59,863 nt of DNA from an uncultured Sphingomonadales bacterium (GTDB taxonomy: Bacteria; Pseudomonadota; Alphaproteobacteria; Sphingomonadales; Sphingomonadaceae), in assembly GCA_903868245.1 (NCBI GenBank), contig CAIPUN010000074.1:1-59863 (forward strand). The letters run 5' to 3'. A model generated the notes under the pieces. The model saw nothing but the letters and a program-made list of their open reading frames with translations, made no database searches and had not been told where the DNA came from. The position numbers were made by a program, and so were the translations under genes. Every line of letters starts with the position of its first letter. Within the stretch, counting starts at the first letter, position 1. Below are positions 40,618-49,954 of this stretch, piece by piece.

Positions 40618-41835
40618 CTAAATAAGCTTGCCGCCCTTTAGCATGTGCCGCACGCGGCCTTGAACGGGCAGGCGGTCGAAGGGCGTGTTGCCGGCCAACG
40701 CGGCCATGCGGTCACCATCGACCTGCCACGGCGCATCTGGGTCAATCAGGATTAGGTCCGCCTCTTGTCCTTCAAGTATTTGGCCAGCGTTTAACCCTAA
40801 TATCTTCGCAGGGTTTGTCGCGAGCAATGCAAACATACGGCCCATCGAAATCACATTATCGCGCACGAGGTTGAGCGACAGCGCCAGCAATGTTTCTGCC
40901 CCCGCCATGCCGGGCGCGCTTTCGGAAAACGGCAGGCGCTTGTCTTCTGGCCCGCGCGGGTCATGGCCCGATGCGATAACGTCAATCGTGCCATCGGCTA
41001 TGGCTGCGATACATGCCAGCCGGTCGCTTTCGGACCGCAGCGGCGGTGAAAGCCTTGCAAAAGTGCGGAAATCGGAAACAGCATTGTCGGAAAGGAATAG
41101 ATGCGCGGGCGTGATTCCGCATGTTACGCGCAGGCCCTTTGCCTTTGCCGCGCGGATCAGGTCCAGGCCGCGTGCTGTTGTCACTTGTCGGAAATGGACA
41201 TGCGCACCGCTTTCTTCTGCCAATAGGAGGTCGCGGGCGATCGCCAGTGTTTCGGCCACGATTGGCGCACTTGAAAGGCCAAGCAAAGTCGCGGTTTCGC
41301 CTGCCGTAGCAACCGCATGGCCGGCCACCCCAATATCCTCATTATGCACAATGACGGGAAGGTCTAAAGCCGCGCAATACTGCATGATACGGAGCATAAC
41401 GCCGCTGTCAGATATCCATTTGCGTCCTGTCGCCACAGCCACAGCGCCGGCGTCTTTCATCAGCGCAATTTCCGCCATATGCAGCCCGTCAAGTCCTCGG
41501 GTCGCGGCGGCAAGCGGGTGGACCCATAGATCGGGCTTACCCTTTAGTGCGGCAAAGCGGACGGTCGCTGGATCGTCATGTACGGGCGATTGATCGGGCA
41601 TTAAGGCCGCGCGGGTGATTCCGCCAAATCTGAATGCAGGTTTATCGGTTTTGAAAACACCCAAATCAATGATGCCTGGCGCGACGACCAACCCGGTGGC
41701 GTCAATATGTTCGGCGGTCGAGGCGTCCTTGCCAATCGCGGCTATTTTGCCGTCCGCGATATGTAAATCCAATGGCTCTGCGTTATCCGCGCCGGGCAGA
41801 ATAAGTTTACCTTGAATGATGTTGACGCCGGTCAT
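40618..41835 (-). CDS. Dihydroorotase-like protein lacking the catalytic residues (probable PyrC'/PyrX partner of PyrB)
   Basis: A 405-residue amidohydrolase-fold protein clearly related to dihydroorotase ([33 protein letters not shown]). The metal-binding HxH that should follow the PGxID motif is absent (IDLGVFK at 57-63), and the late catalytic motif is IASGHDPR (287-294) where active enzymes have the pattern IATDHAPH, losing the Asp. The mid-sequence FSDDG-type metal motif is also not recognisable. Such inactive subunits are known to build aspartate transcarbamoylase complexes in other bacteria. ATG 41835 overlaps the pyrB stop by four bases, so the pair is coupled. An active dihydroorotase must lie elsewhere. 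Confidence 0.88.
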   Translation of the reverse strand: MTGVNIIQGKLILPGADNAEPLDLHIADGKIAAIGKDASTAEHIDATGLVVAPGIIDLGVFKTDKPAFRFGGITRAALMPDQSPVHDDPATVRFAALKGKPDLWVHPLAAATRGLDGLHMAEIALMKDAGAVAVATGRKWISDSGVMLRIMQYCAALDLPVIVHNEDIGVAGHAVATAGETATLLGLSSAPIVAETLAIARDLLLAEESGAHVHFRQVTTARGLDLIRAAKAKGLRVTCGITPAHLFLSDNAVSDFRTFARLSPPLRSESDRLACIAAIADGTIDVIASGHDPRGPEDKRLPFSESAPGMAGAETLLALSLNLVRDNVISMGRMFALLATNPAKILGLNAGQILEGQEADLILIDPDAPWQVDGDRMAALAGNTPFDRLPVQGRVRHMLKGGKLI

Positions 41836-42827
41836 GCCCAACCCTCCTGACCGCGTGCCTTGCGGGTCAATATGTCGAGACAGGCCATCCGCACGGCAAC
41901 GCCCATTTCGACCTGTTCGGTAATGGCCGAACGGTCGACATGGTCCGCGACGCTGCTGGCAATTTCCACGCCGCGGTTCATAGGACCGGGGTGCATGACA
42001 AGCGCATCGGGCTTGGCCAAGGCCAAGCGCCGTTCATCCAAGCCATATAGATGGAAATATTCACGCGGCGACGGGATGAAATCGCCTTGCATCCGTTCGT
42101 TTTGCAGACGCAGCATCATGATGACATCAGCCCCGTTCAATGCGGCGTCGAAATGGGTGAAAGGAATGGCGCCAAATGCTTCTATCCCGCTGGGCATGAG
42201 GGCAGGGGGCGCGACAACGCGCACTTCGGCGCCCAAGGATTTCAGGCAAAACAGATTTGACCGGGCAACGCGGCTGTGCAGGACATCGCCGCAAATGACG
42301 ACGGTTTGACCTTCGACCTTGCCCTTGCGGCGCATGATGGTCAGCGCGTCGAGTAAGGCTTGCGTCGGATGTTCGTGGCTGCCGTCGCCAGCGTTGAGGA
42401 CGGGACAGTCAACCTTGCTGGAGATGAGCTGCACCGCGCCCGAACTGCCATGGCGAATCACAATGGCATCGGCACGCATAGCGTTGAGCGTCATGGCCGT
42501 GTCGATGAGCGTTTCGCCCTTTTTTACGCTCGATTGCGCCGCGTGCATGTTCACGACGTCAGCACCAAGCCGCTTTCCGGCGATTTCGAACGATAGCAAG
42601 GTGCGCGTTGAATTTTCGAAAAACGCATTGATGATGGTCAGGCCGGAAAGCGTATCAGCATGTTTAGCAGCGCCAGCGCGGTTCAGCGCGACCCATTGCT
42701 CCGCCTCTTTAAGGATGTAGAGAATTTCCCACGCCTGAAGTCCTGCGATACCAAGCAAATGCTTGTGCGGAAAGGCATCCGACCCGCTTGGAAAGCTGTC
42801 GGCTGCAAAGGGTGTTGTCCATGTCAT
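41832..42827 (-). CDS. pyrB: Aspartate carbamoyltransferase catalytic subunit
   Basis: Condenses carbamoyl phosphate and aspartate, first committed step of pyrimidine synthesis. The 331 residues show the carbamoyl-phosphate site [12 protein letters not shown] (ST-x-RT) and the HGSSGA and [12 protein letters not shown] segments. The aspartate-domain loop and the closing [12 protein letters not shown] are also present. ATG 42827 is preferred; an in-frame TTG at 42866 would add 13 residues. No pyrI regulatory chain is adjacent; instead the degenerate dihydroorotase follows with a four-base overlap. Confidence 0.94.
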   Translation of the reverse strand: MTWTTPFAADSFPSGSDAFPHKHLLGIAGLQAWEILYILKEAEQWVALNRAGAAKHADTLSGLTIINAFFENSTRTLLSFEIAGKRLGADVVNMHAAQSSVKKGETLIDTAMTLNAMRADAIVIRHGSSGAVQLISSKVDCPVLNAGDGSHEHPTQALLDALTIMRRKGKVEGQTVVICGDVLHSRVARSNLFCLKSLGAEVRVVAPPALMPSGIEAFGAIPFTHFDAALNGADVIMMLRLQNERMQGDFIPSPREYFHLYGLDERRLALAKPDALVMHPGPMNRGVEIASSVADHVDRSAITEQVEMGVAVRMACLDILTRKARGQEGWA

Positions 42828-42901
42828 TAAAGCGATGCCCTTAATGGGGATTTGTGTGAGACTCAAATGATTTGTCAGGTGGGGGGGGCATGGGGCAATT
42901 C

Positions 42902-42988
42902 GTCACCCTGAGCTTGTTTCAGGGTCTATTGCGCAGCAAGTCCAGAGCTAGAAAAGCTAAATGGTCCCTGAAACAAGTTCAGGATGAC
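42902..42988. repeat. REP-like paired stem-loop element, copy 2
   Basis: Arms at 42902-42926 and 42964-42988 are inverted copies matching at 22 of 25 positions, with a 37-base spacer. The left arm folds as ACCCTGAG / TTCAGGGT around loop CTTGT; the right arm keeps a 6-bp stem around ACAAG. It lies between ruvX and pyrB, which run in the same leftward direction, beside an eight-G run at 42881-42888. Confidence 0.88.
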
Positions 42989-43008
42989 GTCAGGAGACTG
43001 GCCGGTCA

Positions 43009-43470
43009 TCACCCACTAGTCAGCGCATCAATCGCACCTTGCAGGATGAAGGCCGCCGCACCGCTGTCGATTTTTTCGGCGCGCTTGGCGCGGCTCATAT
43101 CGGCGGCGATCATGTCGCGTTCGACTGCTTGCGTTGACCAGCGTTCGTCGCGTAGTAAAATCGGAAGGCCGAGATCCGCGATATTTTTGGCAAAAGCCCG
43201 GCTGGACTGGCTGCGTGGGCTTTCGCTACCATCCATGTTGAGCGGCAAGCCAATAACAATGCCGCGCGTTGGCCGTGTTGCAATAGCGGCCTTTAATTCG
43301 AATTTATCCTTGGTAAACTTGGCGCGCTTAATGAGGTCGGCGGGTGAAGCAAAGGTCCAGCCCGCATCGCAAAAGGCCGTGCCAATTGTTTTGCTACCGA
43401 CATCAAGACCGATTAAAACCCCGCCGTCAGGCAGTTGATCGCGGAAGCTGGCAACCGATTCAAAAATCAT
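43009..43470 (-). CDS. ruvX: Putative pre-16S rRNA nuclease / Holliday junction resolvase-like YqgF
   Basis: RNase H-fold protein, essential in many bacteria, needed for 16S rRNA 5' end processing and formerly described as a Holliday junction resolvase. The 153 residues have [15 protein letters not shown] (first catalytic Asp), [17 protein letters not shown] and the [13 protein letters not shown] segment carrying the later acidic residues. I chose ATG 43470, which overlaps the stop of the upstream DUF3089 gene by four bases; a start at 43497 is possible. REP copy 2 follows. Confidence 0.9.
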   Translation of the reverse strand: MIFESVASFRDQLPDGGVLIGLDVGSKTIGTAFCDAGWTFASPADLIKRAKFTKDKFELKAAIATRPTRGIVIGLPLNMDGSESPRSQSSRAFAKNIADLGLPILLRDERWSTQAVERDMIAADMSRAKRAEKIDSGAAAFILQGAIDALTSG

Positions 43471-44576
43471 TTCTGCAGATATTTCTTTAAGCGCCATGTC
43501 GCATCCGCCCGCACATTGGCCCAGAATAAGGGATAATCATAAATGTGGTAATTGTTGCCGGGTAGGACATAAGGGCCAATCTCCGGTGGATCACCTATCA
43601 ACAAAAACCCTTTGGCATCGCATCTTGCCGGCACGGCACCGACAATCAGCTCACCGGTCTCGAGCTTATTATCGGGCTTTAAGGTGCCCAAATTCGCTTC
43701 CATCAACGCTGTAGGCTTCGCGCCGCCATTGAGCGGGTTTGTGCACAGCATCGGCGTGTCCTTGCGCGGCGTGCCGTTAAATCCGTTTGTAGCGTTATAG
43801 ACTTTGACGATCCGGTCATATTCAGCAGGCTCGGCAAAGCTTTGCCACGCCATGATGCAGCCTGTGTCATCGCGGCCAGCGCACGCGGGTAAGCCCATTT
43901 GCGGCACGTCAGCCGTCACTGAAATTGGCCAACCCACGGCATAGACCGCGACAATGCGTTTGGCGATGGGTTTGCCTGCCACGCGGTCCTTAAGTAAGTG
44001 CGTGAGGTGCAGCGCGCCTTGGCTATGCCCCGCCAATATGATCGGGCGGTCCTTTTGCACCTTTGCCGCAAATTCATCAAAGGCCAAAAGTATGTCTTTA
44101 TAGGCGGCATCCAACGCTAGTTGACCCTCCGGCTTGGCGGTCAGAAAAGCGCCAATCGCCGCCTGACGATAGCGCGGTGCCCACATATCACCTGCACTGG
44201 ACAAGGGTGAGGCAAGGCCACGCAGGAACATGCGCGCGCGGTCCTGCGATTCTGCATCATTGAGGGGCGCGTTCCAATAATCTCGGCCGATATAGGATGT
44301 CGGATGCACAAAGAATATGGCGGCAGACCCAGGTGCTTCGGGTTTCGCCGCACCACTTGGCAACCAATTGGCCGGATTGTCTGCTTTGCCGGGGCGCGCA
44401 AACCACATATCATTGCCCGCATATTTACTGGGTTCAAAGGCGGGTTGCTGTTCAAATTTGGCGGTCGGAACAAAAGCAAGCTCGGTCAGCTCGCTTTCAT
44501 AAATGCGGATGACAAAGCCCCCCGCAATAACAAGTACGATGAGCGCTGCGACGATATAAAGAAATTTACGTGCCAA
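43467..44576 (-). CDS. DUF3089 alpha/beta-hydrolase-fold protein
   Basis: A 369-residue protein of the DUF3089 family. An N-terminal hydrophobic segment ([19 protein letters not shown]) anchors it in the membrane or acts as an uncleaved signal. The region after it has [20 protein letters not shown], and a serine-hydrolase elbow [13 protein letters not shown] marks an alpha/beta hydrolase core. A late [12 protein letters not shown] segment is typical of the family. Substrate and role are unknown. Co-transcribed with ruvX through a four-base overlap; divergent from gatC. Confidence 0.85.
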   Translation of the reverse strand: MARKFLYIVAALIVLVIAGGFVIRIYESELTELAFVPTAKFEQQPAFEPSKYAGNDMWFARPGKADNPANWLPSGAAKPEAPGSAAIFFVHPTSYIGRDYWNAPLNDAESQDRARMFLRGLASPLSSAGDMWAPRYRQAAIGAFLTAKPEGQLALDAAYKDILLAFDEFAAKVQKDRPIILAGHSQGALHLTHLLKDRVAGKPIAKRIVAVYAVGWPISVTADVPQMGLPACAGRDDTGCIMAWQSFAEPAEYDRIVKVYNATNGFNGTPRKDTPMLCTNPLNGGAKPTALMEANLGTLKPDNKLETGELIVGAVPARCDAKGFLLIGDPPEIGPYVLPGNNYHIYDYPLFWANVRADATWRLKKYLQK

Positions 44577-44716
44577 GTGTATGTCCCAAGATTTTGATGC
44601 GATTTACCCGATTGGATGGAAATAGCATCGGAAAATTGAACGGAGGCTGAAAGATTAGCTCTTTACCCCAAGCTTTTCCGTTGAAGCAATGCAGGCGCAA
44701 TGCTAGCGGCGGGCTT

Positions 44717-45004
44717 ATGTCTGTAGATAAAGATACCGTGAACAAAATCGCACGGCTTTCGCGTATCGCGATTAGCGATGCTGAGGCTGACAAAATGGTC
44801 GGCGAGCTCAATGGCATTTTGGCCTGGGTGGAGCAATTGGGAGAGGTCGACGTCACAGGCGTCGAGCCGATGACGGCTGTCATCGCCAATAAGCTGCGCC
44901 TGCGCGACGATGCTGTGACGGATGGCGACGTGCGCGACAAAGTGCTCGCCAATGCGCCAGCGAGGGAAGGTAGCTTCTTTGGCGTGCCGAAGGTGATTGA
45001 GTGA
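44717..45004 (+). CDS. gatC: Asp/Glu-tRNA amidotransferase subunit C
   Basis: Small subunit that holds GatA and GatB together in the amidotransferase that converts Glu-tRNA(Gln) or Asp-tRNA(Asn) to the amidated form. The 95 residues show the family features [40 protein letters not shown] and the closing [16 protein letters not shown] 44717 is chosen; an upstream in-frame ATG at 44681 adds residues unlike the family. A REP-like element separates it from gatA. Confidence 0.94.
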   Translation: MSVDKDTVNKIARLSRIAISDAEADKMVGELNGILAWVEQLGEVDVTGVEPMTAVIANKLRLRDDAVTDGDVRDKVLANAPAREGSFFGVPKVIE

Positions 45005-45033
45005 TGGAACGCCACTTGACTTCCTACCCTTCC

Positions 45034-45120
45034 GTCACCCTGAACTTGTTTCAGGGTCTATCCATCCTTTCAAGCTCTGGTCGTGCTGCACGATGGATGC
45101 TGAAACAAGTTCAGCATGAC
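45034..45120. repeat. REP-like paired stem-loop element, copy 3 (between gatC and gatA)
   Basis: Arms at 45034-45058 and 45096-45120 are inverted copies matching at 21 of 25 positions, spacer 37 bases. Both fold perfectly by themselves: ACCCTGAA / TTCAGGGT around CTTGT, and ATGCTGAA / TTCAGCAT around ACAAG. The mismatches between the arms are paired changes that keep each stem intact. It fills the 127-base gap in the gatCAB transcript and ends 11 bases before the gatA ATG. Confidence 0.9.
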
Positions 45121-45131
45121 GGAGTGGTCGA

Positions 45132-46616
45132 ATGAGTGAGCTTACAAAACTCGGAGTAGCCGCGATCCGCGACGGCGTGGCCAAGGGTGACTTTAAGGCT
45201 GTGGAAGTCGCAGAGGCGCTTAACGCCCGCGTATCGGCAGCAAAGGCACTGAACGCCTTTATCGTGGAAACCCCTGAAAAAGCGATTGAAGCCGCGCAGG
45301 CGGTCGATGTCGACCGTGCCGCCGGCAAGCCGCTGGGCAAAATGGCGGGCGTGCCCATTGGCATGAAGGATTTGTTCTGCACCGAAGGTGTGCAGACAAC
45401 CGCGGCAAGCCACATTTTGGAAGGCTTTGTGCCAACCTATGAATCCACCGTGTCAGCCAATTTGTGGAAGGCTGGCGCAGGGATGTTGGGCAAGCTGAAC
45501 CTTGACCAATTCGCGATGGGTTCGTCGAATGAGACCAGCTATTTTGGCAATGTTATCTCGCCTTGGCGTCGCAATGACGGCAGCACGGCGGCATTAGCGC
45601 CCGGTGGATCGTCGGGCGGTTCGTCGTCCGCCATCGCCGCGCGTTTGTGCCCTGCAGCGACCGGAACCGACACCGGCGGCTCGATTCGCCAGCCTGCTGC
45701 GTTCGTGGGCATTAGCGGCATTAAGCCAACTTATGGCCGTTGCTCGCGCTGGGGTGTGGTGGCCTTTGCAAGTTCATTGGACCAAGCTGGCCCGATGGCG
45801 CGCGACGTCCGCGATTGCGCGATCATGTTGGAAGCCATGGCGGGTTTTGATCCGAAGGATTCGACCTCGCTCGATTTGCCTGTGCCCACATGGGAAGCTG
45901 GCCTGAACAGCGACCTGAAGGGCAAGCGCATTGGTATCCCCAAGGAATATCGCTTGGACGGTATTGACGAAGATATCGCCAAAATGTGGGACAATGGCAT
46001 CGCCTGGTTGAAGGATGCGGGCGCGGAAATCGTGGATATCAGCCTGCCGCACACCAAATATGCATTGCCGGCTTATTATATTATCGCGCCTGCCGAAGCG
46101 TCATCGAACCTTGCGCGTTATGACGGCGTGCGCTTCGGTCTGCGCGATTTGCCGGAGGGCGCTGGCTTGCAAGACATGTATGCCGCGACCCGCGCCGCTG
46201 GCTTTGGCGAGGAAGTGCGCCGCCGTATCATGATCGGCACGTATGTGTTGAGCGCCGGTTTCTACGACGCCTATTACACGCAAGCGCAAAAGGTCCGCGC
46301 CTTGATTGCACGCGATTTCGACAATGCGTGGGCAAGCTGTGACCTCATCCTCGCGCCAACCGCACCGAGCGCGGCATTTGGACTGGGCGAGAAAAATGCT
46401 GATCCATTGTCGATGTATTTGAACGATGTGTTCGCGGTGCCTGCCTCATTGGCTGGTCTGCCTGCAATGTCGGTTCCGGGTGGCCTCGACAAGCAAGGCC
46501 TGCCTTTGGGGCTGCAGATTATCGGCAAAGCGCTCGATGAACAGGCGGTGCTCAACGCAGGCCTCGCGATTGAACAGCGTTCAGGATTTACGGCGGAAGC
46601 CGGAGAGTGGTGGTAA
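45132..46616 (+). CDS. gatA: Asp/Glu-tRNA amidotransferase subunit A
   Basis: Amidase subunit that releases ammonia from glutamine for GatB. The 494 residues carry the Ser-cisSer-Lys amidase triad: Lys in [11 protein letters not shown], the cis-Ser in the [14 protein letters not shown] signature, and the nucleophile Ser in [15 protein letters not shown]. Full length. The start is immediately downstream of a REP-like element; the stop is one base before gatB, so gatA and gatB are coupled. Confidence 0.98.
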   Translation: MSELTKLGVAAIRDGVAKGDFKAVEVAEALNARVSAAKALNAFIVETPEKAIEAAQAVDVDRAAGKPLGKMAGVPIGMKDLFCTEGVQTTAASHILEGFVPTYESTVSANLWKAGAGMLGKLNLDQFAMGSSNETSYFGNVISPWRRNDGSTAALAPGGSSGGSSSAIAARLCPAATGTDTGGSIRQPAAFVGISGIKPTYGRCSRWGVVAFASSLDQAGPMARDVRDCAIMLEAMAGFDPKDSTSLDLPVPTWEAGLNSDLKGKRIGIPKEYRLDGIDEDIAKMWDNGIAWLKDAGAEIVDISLPHTKYALPAYYIIAPAEASSNLARYDGVRFGLRDLPEGAGLQDMYAATRAAGFGEEVRRRIMIGTYVLSAGFYDAYYTQAQKVRALIARDFDNAWASCDLILAPTAPSAAFGLGEKNADPLSMYLNDVFAVPASLAGLPAMSVPGGLDKQGLPLGLQIIGKALDEQAVLNAGLAIEQRSGFTAEAGEWW

Positions 46617-46617
46617 T

Positions 46618-48084
46618 ATGAGCGAGTACCGCATCCAGGGAAACACCGGCGCATGGGAGGTCGTAATTGGCCTTGAGGTCCATGCGCAGATTACCAGCGA
46701 GTCCAAGCTGTTTTCGGGCTCTTCGACGGGCTTTGGCGCTGAACCGAACAGCCATGTTAGCCTCGTTGACGCGGCCATGCCGGGCATGTTGCCCGTACCG
46801 AACCGCGAATGCCTGCGTCAGGCCGTCCGTACGGGTATGGCCATCAATGCGCAGATCAACCGTTGGTCACGCTTTGACCGTAAAAATTATTTCTACGCCG
46901 ATTTGCCGCAGGGCTACCAAATTTCGCAGCTCTATCACCCGATCGTAGGTGAGGGCGAAATCGAAGTAACGCTCAACGAAAAAGACCCGGATAGTCCGAC
47001 CAAGAAAATTGGTATTGAGCGCATCCATGTTGAACAAGACGCAGGCAAGTTGATGCATGACCAGCATCCAACCATGTCGTTTGTTGACCTTAACCGTTCA
47101 GGCGTGGCCTTGATGGAAATCGTCTCGCGTCCTGATATCAGTAGCCCGCAAGAAGCCGGCGCATATCTCAAGAAACTGCGTTCGATTCTGCGCTATGTTG
47201 GTTCATGCGATGGCAATATGGAACAAGGCTCGATGCGCGCCGACGTCAATGTGTCGGTGCGAAAGCCCGGTGGTGAACTGGGTACGCGCACCGAAACAAA
47301 GAACGTCAACTCAATCCGCTTCATGATGCAGGCGATTGAGTATGAGGCGCAGCGGCAGGTGGACCTGATCGAAAGCGGCGGCGCAGTTGTGCAGGAAACG
47401 CGTCTGTTCGACCCGAACAAGATGGAAACGCGCTCGATGCGGTCAAAAGAAGACGCGCATGATTATCGCTATTTCCCCGACCCCGATTTGTTGCCGGTGG
47501 AACTCGACGATGCGTTTCTGGAGGAATGCCGTGTATCCTTGCCCGAGCTTCCCGATGCCAAGCGCGCGCGGTATGAGGCGATGGGCCTGACGGCCTATAA
47601 CGCCGCCGTTCTGACAGCAGAGGCCGAAACGGCGTTTTGGTTTGAGGATTTGTTGGCGCAAGGCGTGGATGCCAAGCAAGGTTCCAACTGGCTGATGTCC
47701 GAATTGTTCGGTGCGCTGAACAAGATGGGCAAAACTTTGGACGAAAGTCCGGTCAATCCCAAGCAAGCCGCCGAATTGCTCGGCCTCGTTGCTGACGGCA
47801 CAATCAGCGGCAGCATCGCCAAGCAAGTCTTCGAAATCATGCTGGAGACGGGGCAGGGTGCATCCGCCATTGTCGAAGAAAAGGGCCTGAAGCAAACCAA
47901 CGACACGGGCGCGATTGAGGCAGAAATCGCCAAAATCATGGCCGCGAATGAGGACAAGGTTGCCGAATATCGATCCGGCAAGGACAAATTGTTTGGCTTC
48001 TTCGTGGGCCAGACGATGAAGGCGATGCAGGGCAAGGCCAATCCGCAAATCATCAATGATTTGCTGAAAAAGGCTTTGGGCTAA
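46618..48084 (+). CDS. gatB: Asp/Glu-tRNA amidotransferase subunit B
   Basis: Kinase/transamidase subunit that activates the misacylated tRNA. The 488 residues start [24 protein letters not shown] and include [15 protein letters not shown], the PGMLPVPN motif, [19 protein letters not shown], the HxEEDAGK-like [12 protein letters not shown], and a C-terminal YqeY-like helical tail. ATG 46618 follows gatA directly; the frame is open further upstream inside gatA, but those residues do not belong to the family. The presence of GatCAB implies that Gln and/or Asn tRNAs are made by the indirect route. Confidence 0.98.
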   Translation: MSEYRIQGNTGAWEVVIGLEVHAQITSESKLFSGSSTGFGAEPNSHVSLVDAAMPGMLPVPNRECLRQAVRTGMAINAQINRWSRFDRKNYFYADLPQGYQISQLYHPIVGEGEIEVTLNEKDPDSPTKKIGIERIHVEQDAGKLMHDQHPTMSFVDLNRSGVALMEIVSRPDISSPQEAGAYLKKLRSILRYVGSCDGNMEQGSMRADVNVSVRKPGGELGTRTETKNVNSIRFMMQAIEYEAQRQVDLIESGGAVVQETRLFDPNKMETRSMRSKEDAHDYRYFPDPDLLPVELDDAFLEECRVSLPELPDAKRARYEAMGLTAYNAAVLTAEAETAFWFEDLLAQGVDAKQGSNWLMSELFGALNKMGKTLDESPVNPKQAAELLGLVADGTISGSIAKQVFEIMLETGQGASAIVEEKGLKQTNDTGAIEAEIAKIMAANEDKVAEYRSGKDKLFGFFVGQTMKAMQGKANPQIINDLLKKALG

Positions 48085-48160
48085 ATAGGCAGTGCAGGGG
48101 GTGCGGGGGTTTCGCCGCTTCTCCCCTTGCCCCGCAGCGGCTTTCCCGTTAGAGGCTCCC

Positions 48161-48177
48161 GTCGTTTGTTAAACGAC
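48161..48177 (+). terminator. Perfect hairpin after gatB, possible weak terminator
   Basis: GTCGTTT (48161-48167), loop GTT, AAACGAC (48171-48177), followed after AGC by TTTT. It stands 76 bases after gatB and 12 before tRNA-Leu. The stem is AT-rich and the T run short and offset, so termination may be inefficient. The stretch before it (48085-48160) is GC-rich with overlapping imperfect inverted repeats. Confidence 0.4.
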
Positions 48178-48189
48178 AGCTTTTCGTAA

Positions 48190-48274
48190 GCGGGCGTGGC
48201 GGAATTGGTAGACGCACCAGATTTAGGTTCTGGCATCGCAAGGTGTGGGGGTTCGAGTCCCTTCGCCCGCACCA
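48190..48274 (+). tRNA. tRNA-Leu (anticodon UAG)
   Basis: An 85-base cloverleaf with encoded CCA. The acceptor stem is GCGGGCG / CGCCCGC, and the D arm has GGTAGAC. The anticodon arm is CCAGA-TTTAGGT-TCTGG, placing TAG at the anticodon. A variable arm of leucine class (CATCGCAAGGTGT) and a T arm with the TTCGAGT loop follow. It reads CUA and, by wobble, other CUN codons. It lies between gatB and tig. Confidence 0.97.
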
Positions 48275-48368
48275 CGAAAAAAGGGATATCCCGGGCTGTC
48301 GTTGAACCCGAAAGCCATTTAACAGTTTTTGGCAGGCCAGCGGGCCTGTCGTAGATAGAGAAGAAAAC

Positions 48369-49868
48369 ATGCAGACCGTCGAGACACAGAATGAAGGCCT
48401 GAAGCGCGCTTATCGCATGACGATTACCGCCAAGGACGTTGAATCCCGCATCGATGCAGAGGTGAAGAAAATTGCCCCTCAAGTGCGTATGCCCGGTTTC
48501 CGTCCCGGCAAGGTTCCCGCCAATCTGGTCAAGAAAATGCATAAGGATTCGCTTCTTCAGGACGCGCTGAACAGCTCGATCCAAGAAGGCGTCCAAAAGG
48601 CAATTTCCGACAATAAATTGCGTCCAGCGACTCAGCCGCATGTGCATTTGGGTGATGATTATGCGCCGGGCAAAGACGCGGTTGTAGATTTCCATCTGGA
48701 AGTGCTGCCTGCGATTGCCGCGCCTTCTATCGACGGTATCACGCTTGAGCGCCTGACGGTTGAAGTCAGCGACGCGCAAGTGGACGAATCAATCCTGAAG
48801 CTTGCCGAAGGCCAAAAGAGCTTTGAAGCAGCTGACAAAAAATATGCCGCCAAAATGGGCGACAGCGTCGTTATCGATTTTGAAGGCAAGGTCGACGGCG
48901 TGCCTTTCGAAGGCGGTAAGGGCGAAGGCATGGCCGTTGAGCTTGGCTCAGGCCAGTTGATTCCCGGTTTCGAAGACCAGTTGGTTGGCGTAAAAGCCAA
49001 TGACGAAAAGGTTCTGAACGTAACCTTCCCAGACGATTACAATGCTGAAAACCTAAAGGGCAAGGCGGCAACTTTTGACATCGTCGTCAACGAAGTGCGC
49101 AAGCCCGTCGCAGCCAAGGCAGATGACAACCTTGCCAAGATGTTCGGCCTGGACGGCATCGACAAGCTCCGCGAGCTGATGAAGGTTCAAGTTGAGCAAG
49201 AGCATAACGGCCTAACGCGTACCTATATGAAGCGTCAATTGCTGGATCAGTTGGCCGCCGGACATGATTTCGACGTGCCGCCTTCGATGGTTGAAGCGGA
49301 ATTCGCACAGATTTGGGCGCAATTGGAGCAGGAAGCTGCGCGCGAAGAAGATGCTGAAGCTGCGAAAAAGGAAATGGAAGCCGAGCGCGAAGAGTATCGC
49401 GATATCGCCGTCCGCCGTGTGCGTTTGGGCTTGCTGCTGTCAGAAATCGGTCAAGCCAATGGCGTTGAAGTCAGTGCGCAGGAAATGAACATGCTCGTGC
49501 AGCAAGCTGCACAGCAATATCGCCCTGAAGATCGTCAGCGTTTCGTGCAATATCTGCAGGAAAATCCAATGGCAGCGGCGCAATTGCGTGCGCCGATGTT
49601 TGAAGACAAGGTTGTCGACTTCCTGTTTGACAAGGCGACCGTGACGGACAAGACCGTGACGAAGGACGTGCTCGAAGCAGCGATTGAAGCTGAACCAGAT
49701 GCAAAGCCTGCCGCCAAGAAAAAGGCGCCAGCCAAAAAGGCAGCCGCAAAGGACGAGGCACCTGCCAAGGATGCTAAGCCGGCTGCGAAGAAGGCTGCCC
49801 CTAAAAAGGACGCTGAAGCTGCGCCAGCCAAGAAGGCGCCCGCTAAAAAGGCTGCGCCTAAGAAATAA
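48369..49868 (+). CDS. tig: Trigger factor with Lys/Ala/Pro-rich C-terminal tail
   Basis: Ribosome-bound chaperone and prolyl isomerase. The N-terminal ribosome-binding domain contains the signature (MPGFRPGKVPANLV). A central FKBP-type PPIase domain (about 160-245) starts GDSVVIDFEGKVDGVPFEGG, and the C-terminal arms are helical. The last 56 residues or so (444-499) form a low-complexity tail of AKKAAPKK-like repeats, resembling histone H1 or bacterial AlgP tails, which E. coli trigger factor (432 residues) lacks. A strong terminator follows. The tig-clpP-clpX order is conserved, here with one extra gene between tig and clpP. Confidence 0.95.
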   Translation: MQTVETQNEGLKRAYRMTITAKDVESRIDAEVKKIAPQVRMPGFRPGKVPANLVKKMHKDSLLQDALNSSIQEGVQKAISDNKLRPATQPHVHLGDDYAPGKDAVVDFHLEVLPAIAAPSIDGITLERLTVEVSDAQVDESILKLAEGQKSFEAADKKYAAKMGDSVVIDFEGKVDGVPFEGGKGEGMAVELGSGQLIPGFEDQLVGVKANDEKVLNVTFPDDYNAENLKGKAATFDIVVNEVRKPVAAKADDNLAKMFGLDGIDKLRELMKVQVEQEHNGLTRTYMKRQLLDQLAAGHDFDVPPSMVEAEFAQIWAQLEQEAAREEDAEAAKKEMEAEREEYRDIAVRRVRLGLLLSEIGQANGVEVSAQEMNMLVQQAAQQYRPEDRQRFVQYLQENPMAAAQLRAPMFEDKVVDFLFDKATVTDKTVTKDVLEAAIEAEPDAKPAAKKKAPAKKAAAKDEAPAKDAKPAAKKAAPKKDAEAAPAKKAPAKKAAPKK

Positions 49869-49890
49869 TCGCTGCGATATAGGATAAAGT

Positions 49891-49925
49891 AAAAAGGGGG
49901 GAGCGATGCGTCCCCCCTTTTTGTT
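49891..49925 (+). terminator. Strong rho-independent terminator after tig
   Basis: Perfect 12-bp stem AAAAAGGGGGGA (49891-49902) / TCCCCCCTTTTT (49911-49922) with an eight-base loop; the T run continues to TTG. It begins 23 bases after the tig stop. Because the stem starts with A5 and ends with T5, it can work in both directions. Confidence 0.93.
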
Positions 49926-49954
49926 TCTACCAAGGCCAAGGCGGCTTGCAGTGG

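Noticed and set aside
40685-41593. Open frame of about 300 codons on the plus strand opposite the dihydroorotase-like gene
   Set aside because: It is antisense to a protein with clear family motifs, is rich in Ser/Arg/Ala as expected from a shadow frame, and has no recognisable domain.
48081-48779. Open frame of about 230 codons on the minus strand over tRNA-Leu and the 5' part of tig
   Set aside because: It crosses a tRNA gene and is antisense to trigger factor; translation resembles reversed coding sequence.
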